Assembly: GCA_022845895.1 (NCBI GenBank)
Contig: AP025573.1
Span: forward strand, 4,002,501-4,066,500
Origin: Lachnospiraceae bacterium
Lineage (GTDB): Bacteria; Bacillota; Clostridia; Lachnospirales; Lachnospiraceae
Direction of reading: 5' to 3'
Length of the DNA stretch: 64,000 nt
In this document: positions 41,693 through 51,892 of the stretch, piece after piece
How the letters are laid out: every line of letters starts with the position of its first letter
How positions within the stretch are numbered: the stretch's first letter is position 1
The notes under the pieces: generated by a model
The model's database searches: none
What the model saw: the letters and a program-made list of their open reading frames with translations, nothing else
Told to the model about the DNA's origin: nothing
Made by a program: the position numbers and the translations under genes

Positions 41693-44600
41693 CTAAGCTG
41701 CTTCGTCTTTATCAAATTCTTTATCTGCCATGGCAATCTCTTCTCGTAATTCAAAAATCCTCTCCTGGCGCTTCTTCATGCTTCTTGTATATCCAAGTTC
41801 AACCAGCAGCGCCAGCAGCAGCAGTAAGAAGTGAAGTATACAGCACTTGTGGTCCTTGGATGCCCGGTTCGCCAACGGCACTCCTTCATCATCGGACTGG
41901 ACAAGCTGTTGAACGTTCGCCCCTATGGCATCACCCAAGTCTTGGGCTAATGCGGCAACCGGCTCTACGATAGTCTGAATTACTGTAGCAGGTGTAATCG
42001 GTCCGGCATTGGCTGGAGTAGTTGTTCCGTCTCCGCCAGGTGTCGTACCTCCCGGATTCGTTCCGTCAGGTGTCGTACCTCCCGGTGTAACTGGTACCTC
42101 GCTCCACTGGGCATACATTACAAGTCCGCCCTCGGCCATTTTAATCCAGTTACCTGGTTCATATACGTTCTGGCTATCTGCATCATTGCTCCAGCCGTCA
42201 AATACATAACCATCGTTTCTAAATCCGTTTTCTTTAAGCGTAACCTGGTAATTGACCGGATAAATAGCATCATCTGTCGTCTCGCCTGTGGCGTTCTGCG
42301 CATTTGCGTTATAGGTAATACCATATTCTTCGGCATCCGGTATTCCGTCCGGCGTTCCGTCCGGCCCGTTGTTATCGAGTACATAGAATACATTGATTAC
42401 ATTCATATCTTCGTTCGTACTGATAACTGTCTCATATGCCTTACCTGTATCCACCAGCATATAATTCTTGCCGTCCTTCTCCTTCGTGTCAGGCGTATCC
42501 GCTTTTACTGTCGCTTCAAACTGTGCATTTTCATTGACAGTTTCATCTTCCGCCAGGTTATTGTCATAGAAGTAGTTCACGGTATATCTATAACTGTTGA
42601 TGCGGAAGCTTCCATTGATTACCACATCCTCTGCCGGCATCATAAAGTTATCCGGATGCTGCCAGCCGCTGAATGTGTAGCCTTCTTTTGCAGGCTGATC
42701 TCTCAAGGTCACTTTACTGTTGAACGGATGGCTTTCTACTGCTCCATGCTGTACGCCGTCCACCTTGTACGTCACGTTGTAGCTGTTGATGGTGAATGTT
42801 CCGGTGATTGTGATGTCCCCGGTTCCCATCTTATCCGGCAGCGTGCCGTTCCAGCCCTCGAACGTATAGCCTTCCTTCGTCGGCCTATCCCTCAGCGGGT
42901 CTATGTCCTGGCCGTACTTGTAGGTGTCTAACGCTCCATGCCGTTTTCCGTCCACGAGGTACTCTACCGTATGCTCATCCCTCGTGTAGTAAAGCTTCAG
43001 TACGAGCTTGCCGTCTCCTGTTATCGTCCCTTCCGTCACGTTATCCTTAGAGTCCTTGTCATATGTGAACCCTGTGAACGTCGTCGGGTTCGCCGTCGCC
43101 AGCGTATCCGTCTCTCCGGTCAGATCCTCGGTCAGCTCCGCCGCATACTTCCCATCCAGGCCTTCCAGATAGTGCTCTACCTTATACTTCGTATCTCCGT
43201 CGGCCGTGAACGTTCCGGTTATCTCCACATCCTCTGCCGGCATCTCGAACGCATCCGGGATGCTCCAGCCGCTGAACGTATAGCCTTCCTTCACCGGCTC
43301 TGGCTTGATGCTTACCTGCTCGCCGTACCTGTAGCTCTCTGCGCCTTCATATGCCGCCCCGTCCACCTTGTATGTCACGTCGTAGCTGTTCCTCGTGTAG
43401 TACAGCTTCAGTACCAGGCTTCCGTCTCCGGCTATCGTACCGGACTTCAGCGGTGACTCCCCGGCTTCCGGATCGTAGCTGAAGCCTTCATACTCCTTCG
43501 CCTCTTCCGTTACCGTCGTCCCGGTCGTTCCCGTCTCGTCCCTGCCTTCTGCCAGGGTGAATGTCCCGTCCACGTTCTCCTTGTAGTGCTCTACCCGGTA
43601 CTTCGTATCGTCGTTCGCTATCGTGCTTCCTTCTATCGTCACGTTGTCAGCCGGCATCTGGAAGTCTTCCTTCTGGCTCCAGCCGCTGAAGTGGTATCCT
43701 GCCGGTACCTCCGGTGCAGGCCTTACCGTCACGTCGCTGTTGTATTCATAGGTCTCCTGGACACCGTACTGCTCGCCGTCCAGCACGTAGGTCACGTTAT
43801 AGCTGTTGATCGTGAATGTTCCGGTGATTGTGATGTCCTCGGTTCCCATCTTATCCGGCAGCGTGCCGTTCCAGCCGTTGAACGTATAGCCTTCCTTCGT
43901 CGGCCTATCCCTCAGCGGGTCGATGTCCTGGCCGTACTTGTAGGTGTCTATCTCTCCATACTGTTCACCGTCCACGAGGTACGTCACCGTATGCTCATCC
44001 CTCGCGTAGTACAGCTTCAGTACGAGCTTGCCGTCTCCCGTAATCGTCCCTTCCGTCACGTTCTTCTCGGACTCCTTGTCATATGTGAATCCTGTGAATG
44101 TCGTCGGGTTCGCCGTCGCCAGCGTATCCGTCTCTCCGGTCAGATCCTCTGTCAGCTCCACCGCATACTTCCCGTCCAGGCCTTCCAGATAGTGCTCTAC
44201 CTTATACTTCGTGTCGCCGTCGGCCGTGAATGTTCCGGTTATCTCCACGTCCTCTGCCGGCATCTCGAACGCATCCGGGATGCTCCAGCCGCTGAACGTG
44301 TAGCCTTCCTTCACCGGCTCTGCCTTGATGCTTACCTGCTCGCCGTACCTGTAGCTCTCTGCGCCTTCATATGCCTCTCCGTCCACCTTGTATGTCACGT
44401 CGTAGCTGTTCCTCGTGTAGTACAGCCGCAGCGTCAGGCTTCCGTCTCCGGCTATCGTACCGGACTTCAGCGGTGACTCCCCGGCTTCCGGATCGTAGCT
44501 GAAGCCTTCATACTCCTTCGCTTCTTCCGTTACCGTCGTCCCGGTCGTTCCCGTCTCGTCCCTGCCTTCTGCCAGGGCGAATGTCCCGTCCACGTTCTCC

Positions 44601-47600
44601 TTGTAGTGCTCTACCCGGTACTTCGTATCGTCGTTCGCTATCGTGCTTCCTTCTATCGTCACGTTGTCAGCCGGCATCTTGAAGTCTTCCTTCTGGCTCC
44701 AGCCGCTGAAGTGGTACCCTGCCGCTACCTCCGGTGCAGGCCTTACCGTCACGTCGCTGTTGTATTCATAGGTCTCCTGGGCTCCATACTGCACGCCGTC
44801 CAGCACGTAGGTCACGTTGTAGCTGTTGATGGTGAATGTTCCAGTAATCGTGATGTCCTCGGTTCCCATCTTATCCGGCAGCGTGCCGTTCCAGCCGTTG
44901 AACGTATAGCCTTCCTTCGTCGGCCTATCCCTCAGCGGGTCGATGTCCTGGCCGTACTTGTAGGTGTCCAGCGCTCCATGCCGCTCTCCGTCCACGAGGT
45001 ACTCTACCGTATGCTCATCTCTCGTGTAGTAAAGCTTCAGCACGAGCTTGCCGTCTCCTGTTATCGTCCCTTCCGTCACGTTCTCCTTAGAGTCCTTGTC
45101 ATATGTGAACCCTGTGAACGTCGTCGGGTTCGCCGTTGCCAGCGTATCCGTCTCTCCGAACAGTTCATCCTCCGTCAGGCCTACCGTATACTTCCCGTCC
45201 AGGCCTTCCAGATAGTGCTCTACCTTATACTTCGTATCTCCGTCGGCCGTGAACGTTCCGGTTATCTCCACGTCCTCTGCCGGCATCTCGAACGCTTCCG
45301 GCCTGCTCCAGCCGCTGAACGTATAGCCTTCCTTCACAGGCTCTGGCTTGATGCTTACCTGCTCGCCGTACCTGTAGCTCTCTGCGCCTTCATATGCCGC
45401 CCCGTCCACCTTGTACGTCACGTTGTAGCTGTTCCTCGTGTAGTACAGCCGCAGCGTCAGGCTTCCGTCTCCGGCTATCGTACCGGACTTCAGCGGCGCC
45501 TCTCCGGCTTCCGGATCGTAGCTGAAGCCTTCATACACCTTCGCCTCTTCCGTTACCGTCGTCCCGGTCGTTCCCGTCTCGTCCCTGCCTTCTTCCAGGG
45601 CGAATGTCCCGTCCACGTTCTCCTTGTAGTGCTCTACCCGGTACTTCGTGTCGTCGTTCGCTACCGTGCTTCCGGTTATCTCCACGTGGCTGGCCGGCAT
45701 CTTGAAGTCTTCCTTCTGGCTCCAGCCGCTGAAGTGGTACCCTGCCGCTACCTCCGGTGCAGGCCTTACTGTCACGTCGCTGTTGTATTCATAGGTCTCC
45801 TGGGCTCCATATTGCACGCCGTCCAGCACGTAGGTCACGTTGTAGCTGTTGATGGTGAATGTTCCAGTAATCGTGATGTCCTCGGTTCCCATCTTATCAG
45901 GCAGCGTGCCGTTCCAGCCATTGAACGTATAGCCTTCCTTCGTCGGCTTATCCCTCAGCGGGTCTATGTCCTGGCCGTACTTGTAGGTGTCCAGCGCTCC
46001 GTGACGCTCTCCGTCCACGAGGTACTCTACCGTATGCTCATCTCTCGTGTAGTAAAGCTTCAGCACGAGCTTGCCGTCTCCTGTTATCGTTCCTTCCGTC
46101 ACGTTCTTCTCGGACTCCTTGTCATATGTGAACCCTGTGAACGTCGTCGGGTTCGCCGTCGCCAGCGTATCCGTCTCTCCGAACAGTTCATCCTCCGTCA
46201 GGCCTACCGTATACTTCCCGTCCAGGCCTTCCAGATAGTGCTCTACCTTATACTTCGTATCTCCGTCGGCCGTGAACGTTCCGGTTATCTCCACGTCCTC
46301 TGCCGGCATCTCGAACGCTTCCGGCCTGCTCCAGCCGCTGAACGTATAGCCTTCCTTCACAGGCTCTGGCTTGATGCTTACCTGCTCGCCGTACCTGTAG
46401 CTCTCTGCGCCTTCATATGCCGCCCCGTCCACCTTGTACGTCACGTTGTAGCTGTTCCTCGTGTAGTACAGCCGCAGCGTCAGGCTTCCGTCTCCGGCTA
46501 TCGTACCGGACTTCAGCGGCGCCTCTCCGGCTTCCGGATCGTAGCTGAAGCCTTCATACACCTTCGCCTCTTCCGTTACCGTCGTCCCGGTCGTTCCCGT
46601 CTCGTCCCTGCCTTCTTCCAGGGCGAATGTCCCGTCCACGTTCTCCTTGTAGTGCTCTACCCGGTACTTCGTGTCGTCGTTCGCTACCGTGCCTCCGGTT
46701 ATCTCCACGTTACTGGCCGGCATCTTGAAGCCTTCCTTCTGGCTCCAGCCGCTAAAGTGGTAGCCTGCCGCTACCTCCGGTGCAGGCCTTACCGTCACGT
46801 CACTGTTGTATTCGTGGCTTTCTACATCTCCGTACTGCACGCCGTCCAGCACGTAGGTCACGTTATAGCTGTTAATCGTGAATGTTCCTTTGACCTCCAA
46901 ATCCTCCGTACCCATAACTTCTGGAAGTGTCCTGTCCCAGCCGCTGAATCTGTAGCCTTCCTTCACTGGCTCTTCCCTCAACGGGTCGATGGTCTGGCCG
47001 TACTTGTAGGTGTCCAGCCCTCCATACTGCTCTCCGTCCACAAAGTAAGCTACTGTATGCTCTTCTCTTGTATAGAACAGCTTCAATACAAGCGAACCGT
47101 CTCCTGCAATCGTGCCTGATTCAATTGTACCCTCTGCTTCAGGGTCATGGTAGAATCCTGTATAAGTCTTTGCATTAGCTGTAGCAGTTTCTCCGGTCGT
47201 ACCGGCCAGAGTATCTTCTGTTTCAAACAAGGTATACACGCCGCTTAACTGTTCCTGATAATGTTCAACCGTATATGCCGTATTGGTATTCGCTTTCCAC
47301 TGTGCCACATACTCTGCATTATCAGTTACATTTTCTGCTACTTCACCCCATCCGTCAAAAGTATATCCCGGATTACCCGTAGGTTCTCCGGCATAAGCCG
47401 GAGTCATTGTGCCATAATCTAATTTGTCAAATGACTGTATGTCGAATGTCCCTTGTGTTCCCGGTTTGTACGTAACACGGAACTGCTGCTTAAAGTAGAC
47501 TTTCAGAACAAGAGAACCGTCACCGTTTATCGTACCTTCTGTTACATTATTCGTATTTGCAGCATCAAAGACGTAGCCGTCCCTTGATGTCTGCTTATCT

Positions 47601-50600
47601 TCCTCCGTAATTGCCGCAGTGGCGCCAGTCGTTCCACTTCCTTCACGATTAAGGTCTGGCGTCTCAGGATATGTCCCTTCGCTTTGATAGTAGTATTCTA
47701 CCGTATATTTCGTATCTTCTCTGGCTTTCCATTGTGCCACATACTCTACGGAAGACGTGACCTTATCAGAATATGCCGGAGACCATCCTGTAAATTCATA
47801 GCCTGCTTCTCCTTGCGGAGTGAATGAAGGGGTATCCGCATTATAATCCAGACCGCTGAACGTCTTATCGTCAAACGTTCCATGTTCTCCCGGCTTATAT
47901 GTCACACTGAACTGCTGTTTGAAATACACTTTTAGTACAAGGCTGCCATCGCCTAGTACCACTCCTGCCTCAATATTTCCCGGCGCACCCGCGTCGTACA
48001 CATATCCTTCTTTGTCCGGATTCCTGAAGGCCAGCGTATCAACGAGCTGTCCTGTTGTTCCTTTTGTCGTATCGTCACTTATTGTTTCATCCGGAGCTTC
48101 TCTGTAACTTCCGTTCGTTTGGTAATACCGTTCTACCGTATAGGCAGTATCCGTATTGGCTTTGTAGTATACTTTTATCGTTGTACCCGCTTTTACAGTC
48201 TCTCCTATCTCTTTCGGATCTGTTTCTGTAAAATGATAACCCGGGTATCTTTCTTCTGATGTATCGATATCACCATCCAATACCGGTATCACGTCGTCAT
48301 TAATCCAGACGTCTCTTTCGATTTCTCTTGTATCATCAGATACGAGCACTCCGTCTTTATAATATTCTACCGTATACTTAAGCTTATGGGTGCTCTGCTT
48401 ATCCTTGACACATACCGCTTTAAGCGTGGCATCTTTGGTTCCCATCTTATAAGCGCCGCTAACAGTCTCGCCCGCTTCATTCTCCCAGTGGTCGAATTTG
48501 TAACCGGTATCCGCTACAAGTCCTGTTGCATTAAATGTCTTTACATCTGCGGACTCTCCCTTATAATAATATCCATCAAGATATGATTCTCCGCTGCTGT
48601 GTTCACCTGCCACATAGGTAAGCTTATGGGCCAGCTCCGGCGTGACATGATATCTTATCTGATCGCCGTCCTGGATAACATAGCTTTCCAAGTTCTCAAT
48701 AGTCTCCCAATTTTTAGATGTCTTATGAATTACATAAATAGCATGGCTCTCATATCGATCAGCTTCTGGTGTTATGTTGTAGGCTGTTTCTGCAAAATTC
48801 CTGATTTCGTCCTCACTATAACCGCCCTTATTTTCAGAATTGATTTCCTTGGCATATCTATCCGATGCCCCATCCTTTGACAGCGTTCCCTCGGGAGTCA
48901 CTACATATGCGTCACTGCTCTCTTCCCCTGTGTAAAACCATACTGATACTTTCGCTTTGCTGGCTTCCCAGTGTGCTGTGTACTCTCTGTCTCCGGTGGA
49001 TCCAGACTTTATCGTAACATCCTTATTCTCGTTGCCATCAAGCTCTGTTCCGCTCCATCCTTTGAATACATATCCTTCTTTCTCAGGATTAATAAGCGTA
49101 ATATCCTTGGAATGCACCGTATATGTCTCCGGGTTCTTTCCGGCAACTATGCCGCCATCTAAATTATAGGATATACGATAATCTGCAATATCAAAGTAAA
49201 ATTGTATCGGAGGTGTATTCTCCCTCTGAACAGTGGTGCCCCGTTTGGACTTTTCTGTATTCAGTGTGTAGCCTTCCGCACCCTTTGTATTAAGCAGAAC
49301 AACAGATTGGTTGATATAACCTAGCTTTGTCTGAGTGTCTTCATCTTTCTTTACATACTCTCCATCTTTTGTTTCATAATAATATTCGATGTCATAAGCT
49401 GCTTTCTCTGATTCTTCTTCGGAAGCCCATACCGCCATTAGCTTTATCTTATTTGACTTATCTGCATAATCAATCACATCCAGCAAGTCTATTATGCTTC
49501 CCGGTTCATACAAACTTCCATTGCCACCTTTCAGTTCCCATCCTTGGAATACTTTACCTTCTGCGGTTGGCACAACTGTCGGTACGTAAATTTTCTTTTT
49601 GCCTTCGGCAGCGATGCTGTAACCCGTGTCATCCGACGGAATGCCATCAGCCTTGTCTACATCGCCCTTGTCATATATAGCATTATAGGTTTGAATCGTG
49701 GCATTTATTTTTAAAACAGTTAACGCATCATTACCTTTTTTTACATCAAAGTAATAATATCCATCTTTATCTAAAGACGGTTTCGTATTCGTACCGCCTG
49801 TGGTTGTAACTTCAATATCACCATATCCCGGAATAACTCTGTAGCGGAACTGTATTCGGGTACCATAATCCAATTGACCGCTATATTGAATCGGCCTGCT
49901 TAAAGGTGCCACAGTCCATCCAGGTAAATTATTTGCATTGTAAGCTTCAAGCTCGACACCCTGGATAGTCTCAGGCATGATTTCTGCCCATGTGGATGCA
50001 CGGAAATTACCTTTAGTAACTACTATGTCCTCATATGCGTTACTCACTGTTATATCGTAGATGTATATCGATTTATTATAAGCATAATCCCATTTGTCTA
50101 CAAGCTGTATCAATATCCCCGTGCCGGTTGACAATGTCGTGGCAGCACTGGCTCCCACCTCAAAGCTGGTAGGTACATTTACATCCTCACCATTAATCTG
50201 AAATGAATTTAACCGCCAATCATACTTTTGAGTTCCCTGTGCAGTCCTCACATTAAAAGTAAATGCCTCTCCAGGGTTAAAACCTGACTTCTGAGATTCC
50301 GAACCGCCGATACTGCCGCTCCATGTAGCCCCATGCCAGTTTTTCAGACTGGTATTATCTACCCAGGCAAAATACTCTGTTGCCTTTTTATATGTGACCG
50401 ATACATGAATCATGTCTCCATCCGAAGGAACTGCCTGTTTGGCTGATACTTTGTATATGTTTGCCTCTTCTGCACTTATAACTATATCATTTACCATTAC
50501 AGTTACATCGTATCCGCGCTCAGTGTTCAATTTTATTGCAAAGTCCGAACCATCTTTCACAGCGGTAGGGCAGTCTACAATCTTATTTAAGCTGTTTCCA

Positions 50601-51208
50601 CCATTATCTGTCTCTGCCTGAATATTGTATGTTTTGACAGATTTATCATAGTACAGAACGACTGACTCATTCTCTTCCACCTTGGTAGCCGGTTCGTCTA
50701 AGCCGTCAGCCCCTTCCTCCAGCTCAGCAAAATACAAGGCCCCATCATACCAGCCGAGAAAGTTGAGCGGAAAACTGCCAACTCTCGCCTCTGTAAACTC
50801 ATATCCTTCAATTTCCGGTGGGTTTACTTTTCCGGACTTTATCGTTCTCTCTTCTTCTACGCCGCTGTCATTGAAATGAATTTTGACAGGAACCGGATTT
50901 TCGGAATCTTTTAAGGACAGGCTGCTTGCGTCAGCTGATTCCTTTTCATCTTTCTCTTTTTTCTTCTCTTCTTCCTTGTTCTTCTTATCTGTCTCTTCCT
51001 TCTTTACTTCCTTATATAATATAGAAACTTCTTTATCTTCCGCTATGGCTGCAAGAGTATACGTGTAAACATTTCCGTTTACATTCGTGGGATTGATAAC
51101 CGTTCCGTTCTTATCGGTCACTTTCTCGACTACGTAGCCATCGTTCGCTGTTATCTCGAAATTGTATGTAGTATCTTCTGCTACTTCTTCCTTATATATT
51201 ATTGCCAT
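41693..51208 (-). CDS. Giant InlB-repeat surface protein, body (frame-split from its signal peptide)
   Basis: A 3171-codon frame. It starts with MAIIYKEEVAED but has no ribosome site, and overlaps the end of the signal-peptide frame at 51192-51650 by 17 bases, so both are parts of one gene. Order: short N-terminal domain; Lys/Glu-rich linker (near residues 68-92); beta domains to about 650; then many InlB B-type (Listeria-Bacteroides) repeats marked by GYTFSGWS-like ends and VEHY...LYYTR segments. Between about 42.6 and 46.9 kb, units of 1020-1023 bp repeat almost unchanged. The end has a Pro/Gly/Thr linker, VPLANR, a helix with CC (HKCCILHFLLLLLALLVEL) and a basic tail. Likely adhesin or wall protein. 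Confidence 0.85.
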   Translation of the reverse strand: MAIIYKEEVAEDTTYNFEITANDGYVVEKVTDKNGTVINPTNVNGNVYTYTLAAIAEDKEVSILYKEVKKEETDKKNKEEEKKKEKDEKESADASSLSLKDSENPVPVKIHFNDSGVEEERTIKSGKVNPPEIEGYEFTEARVGSFPLNFLGWYDGALYFAELEEGADGLDEPATKVEENESVVLYYDKSVKTYNIQAETDNGGNSLNKIVDCPTAVKDGSDFAIKLNTERGYDVTVMVNDIVISAEEANIYKVSAKQAVPSDGDMIHVSVTYKKATEYFAWVDNTSLKNWHGATWSGSIGGSESQKSGFNPGEAFTFNVRTAQGTQKYDWRLNSFQINGEDVNVPTSFEVGASAATTLSTGTGILIQLVDKWDYAYNKSIYIYDITVSNAYEDIVVTKGNFRASTWAEIMPETIQGVELEAYNANNLPGWTVAPLSRPIQYSGQLDYGTRIQFRYRVIPGYGDIEVTTTGGTNTKPSLDKDGYYYFDVKKGNDALTVLKINATIQTYNAIYDKGDVDKADGIPSDDTGYSIAAEGKKKIYVPTVVPTAEGKVFQGWELKGGNGSLYEPGSIIDLLDVIDYADKSNKIKLMAVWASEEESEKAAYDIEYYYETKDGEYVKKDEDTQTKLGYINQSVVLLNTKGAEGYTLNTEKSKRGTTVQRENTPPIQFYFDIADYRISYNLDGGIVAGKNPETYTVHSKDITLINPEKEGYVFKGWSGTELDGNENKDVTIKSGSTGDREYTAHWEASKAKVSVWFYTGEESSDAYVVTPEGTLSKDGASDRYAKEINSENKGGYSEDEIRNFAETAYNITPEADRYESHAIYVIHKTSKNWETIENLESYVIQDGDQIRYHVTPELAHKLTYVAGEHSSGESYLDGYYYKGESADVKTFNATGLVADTGYKFDHWENEAGETVSGAYKMGTKDATLKAVCVKDKQSTHKLKYTVEYYKDGVLVSDDTREIERDVWINDDVIPVLDGDIDTSEERYPGYHFTETDPKEIGETVKAGTTIKVYYKANTDTAYTVERYYQTNGSYREAPDETISDDTTKGTTGQLVDTLAFRNPDKEGYVYDAGAPGNIEAGVVLGDGSLVLKVYFKQQFSVTYKPGEHGTFDDKTFSGLDYNADTPSFTPQGEAGYEFTGWSPAYSDKVTSSVEYVAQWKAREDTKYTVEYYYQSEGTYPETPDLNREGSGTTGATAAITEEDKQTSRDGYVFDAANTNNVTEGTINGDGSLVLKVYFKQQFRVTYKPGTQGTFDIQSFDKLDYGTMTPAYAGEPTGNPGYTFDGWGEVAENVTDNAEYVAQWKANTNTAYTVEHYQEQLSGVYTLFETEDTLAGTTGETATANAKTYTGFYHDPEAEGTIESGTIAGDGSLVLKLFYTREEHTVAYFVDGEQYGGLDTYKYGQTIDPLREEPVKEGYRFSGWDRTLPEVMGTEDLEVKGTFTINSYNVTYVLDGVQYGDVESHEYNSDVTVRPAPEVAAGYHFSGWSQKEGFKMPASNVEITGGTVANDDTKYRVEHYKENVDGTFALEEGRDETGTTGTTVTEEAKVYEGFSYDPEAGEAPLKSGTIAGDGSLTLRLYYTRNSYNVTYKVDGAAYEGAESYRYGEQVSIKPEPVKEGYTFSGWSRPEAFEMPAEDVEITGTFTADGDTKYKVEHYLEGLDGKYTVGLTEDELFGETDTLATANPTTFTGFTYDKESEKNVTEGTITGDGKLVLKLYYTRDEHTVEYLVDGERHGALDTYKYGQDIDPLRDKPTKEGYTFNGWNGTLPDKMGTEDITITGTFTINSYNVTYVLDGVQYGAQETYEYNSDVTVRPAPEVAAGYHFSGWSQKEDFKMPASHVEITGSTVANDDTKYRVEHYKENVDGTFALEEGRDETGTTGTTVTEEAKVYEGFSYDPEAGEAPLKSGTIAGDGSLTLRLYYTRNSYNVTYKVDGAAYEGAESYRYGEQVSIKPEPVKEGYTFSGWSRPEAFEMPAEDVEITGTFTADGDTKYKVEHYLEGLDGKYTVGLTEDELFGETDTLATANPTTFTGFTYDKDSKENVTEGTITGDGKLVLKLYYTRDEHTVEYLVDGERHGALDTYKYGQDIDPLRDRPTKEGYTFNGWNGTLPDKMGTEDITITGTFTINSYNVTYVLDGVQYGAQETYEYNSDVTVRPAPEVAAGYHFSGWSQKEDFKMPADNVTIEGSTIANDDTKYRVEHYKENVDGTFALAEGRDETGTTGTTVTEEAKEYEGFSYDPEAGESPLKSGTIAGDGSLTLRLYYTRNSYDVTYKVDGEAYEGAESYRYGEQVSIKAEPVKEGYTFSGWSIPDAFEMPAEDVEITGTFTADGDTKYKVEHYLEGLDGKYAVELTEDLTGETDTLATANPTTFTGFTYDKESEKNVTEGTITGDGKLVLKLYYARDEHTVTYLVDGEQYGEIDTYKYGQDIDPLRDRPTKEGYTFNGWNGTLPDKMGTEDITITGTFTINSYNVTYVLDGEQYGVQETYEYNSDVTVRPAPEVPAGYHFSGWSQKEDFQMPADNVTIEGSTIANDDTKYRVEHYKENVDGTFTLAEGRDETGTTGTTVTEEAKEYEGFSYDPEAGESPLKSGTIAGDGSLVLKLYYTRNSYDVTYKVDGAAYEGAESYRYGEQVSIKPEPVKEGYTFSGWSIPDAFEMPAEDVEITGTFTADGDTKYKVEHYLEGLDGKYAAELTEDLTGETDTLATANPTTFTGFTYDKDSKDNVTEGTITGDGKLVLKLYYTRDEHTVEYLVDGKRHGALDTYKYGQDIDPLRDRPTKEGYTFEGWNGTLPDKMGTGDITITGTFTINSYNVTYKVDGVQHGAVESHPFNSKVTLRDQPAKEGYTFSGWQHPDNFMMPAEDVVINGSFRINSYRYTVNYFYDNNLAEDETVNENAQFEATVKADTPDTKEKDGKNYMLVDTGKAYETVISTNEDMNVINVFYVLDNNGPDGTPDGIPDAEEYGITYNANAQNATGETTDDAIYPVNYQVTLKENGFRNDGYVFDGWSNDADSQNVYEPGNWIKMAEGGLVMYAQWSEVPVTPGGTTPDGTNPGGTTPGGDGTTTPANAGPITPATVIQTIVEPVAALAQDLGDAIGANVQQLVQSDDEGVPLANRASKDHKCCILHFLLLLLALLVELGYTRSMKKRQERIFELREEIAMADKEFDKDEAA
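42600..46900. repeat. About four tandem DNA repeats of 1.02 kb inside the adhesin gene
   Basis: The same sequence block recurs at 43.6, 44.6, 45.66 and 46.68 kb with offsets of 1020, 1023 and 1023 bp. Each unit encodes about 340 residues: a VEHYKENVDGTF segment, then VTYKVDGAAYEGAESYRYGE, VEHYLEGLDGKY and VDGERHGALDTYKYGQ segments. Copies differ by scattered codons. Exact borders are approximate. Confidence 0.85.
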
Positions 51209-51650
51209 CGTATGAGACTGTCTTCTTATCTCCTGTCGTCCATACTTTGATTACTCCGCCGTCTGCTTCAGGCTTGCGTATTACAACGTCATATTTCGCC
51301 TCCTCCGGAGTCTCCTCCTGAGGCTGTTCTGCGCTGTTTTCTTCAGGCGCTGTCACAGATGCCGATGAGTCGGTATTCTGCCCGGGCTGCTGTGCCGGCT
51401 CCTGTTGCACCGGCTGCTGCACAGGCTCCTGTGCCGTCGTCGTGCCGCCCTGGTCGACTACGCTGACATCTACCCCTTCATTATTGCTCTCCGGCTCCTG
51501 AGGCGCCGGTTCGCTCGCCGCCTGGGCCGATGCCTCCTGTGCGGCGTCAATCTCGTTTGCCTTCAGTGCGCTGCTCATCGAATACAATGCATTGGAACCT
51601 ACCAATACGACAGCAAGTATCAATGCCAGCCATCTCTTAAACTTTTTCAT
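51192..51650 (-). CDS. Signal peptide and Pro/Gln/Glu-rich N-terminus of the giant surface protein
   Basis: A 152-codon frame with a good ribosome site (GGAGA, 7 bases before the ATG). It has a signal peptide (KKFKRWLALILAVVLVGSNA) and then a low-complexity stretch rich in Ala, Gln, Pro and Glu (QEPVQQPVQQEPAQQPG), typical of a wall-spanning spacer. The last part KYDVVIRKPEADGGVIKVWT begins a beta domain that continues in the body frame. Translation stops at ATATAA in the overlap. A shift of +1, or adding one AT unit, would join it to the body. Confidence 0.85.
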   Translation of the reverse strand: MKKFKRWLALILAVVLVGSNALYSMSSALKANEIDAAQEASAQAASEPAPQEPESNNEGVDVSVVDQGGTTTAQEPVQQPVQQEPAQQPGQNTDSSASVTAPEENSAEQPQEETPEEAKYDVVIRKPEADGGVIKVWTTGDKKTVSYDGNNI

Positions 51651-51702
51651 ATCAGCTTCTCCTTCCCGCTTCTAACTCCTCAATATCTCATTCCGGTTAA
51701 AT

Positions 51703-51730
51703 TCTATATATGCACTAATAAATTAGACAA
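51703..51730 (-). promoter_or_regulatory. Possible promoter of the adhesin gene
   Basis: Minus strand TTGTCT (51730-51725), 16 bases, TATAGA (51708-51703), giving a leader of about 45 bases. A TTGACA further up (near 51765) has no good -10 partner at standard spacing. Confidence 0.4.
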
Positions 51731-51892
51731 TAATGCTCCTATATTAATTAAGAGCGTTGCCATGTCAAAAAGGGCTCACTTTTCACAGTATTTTTTAAAA
51801 AAATAATTCTCTGTTCCAATCCATACGATTATGTTATAATAGTCTATAATTATATGTTCTTGTAACATAATGGGGAAAAGGAGTCTTGCGCT

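Noticed and set aside
42600..46900. Regular repeats that might suggest a CRISPR array
   Set aside because: Units are about 1 kb, protein-coding and without unique spacers; no cas genes are present.
42656..47119. Very long plus-strand open frames opposite the adhesin (up to 837 codons)
   Set aside because: They mirror the tandem repeats of the real minus-strand gene, arise from its codon use, lack ribosome sites and have no recognisable domains.
51192..51208. Classic slippery site for programmed frameshifting
   Set aside because: The overlap has no X XXY YYZ heptamer, no strong +1 motif and no obvious stimulatory hairpin; slippage in the AT repeat or a sequence error is more likely.
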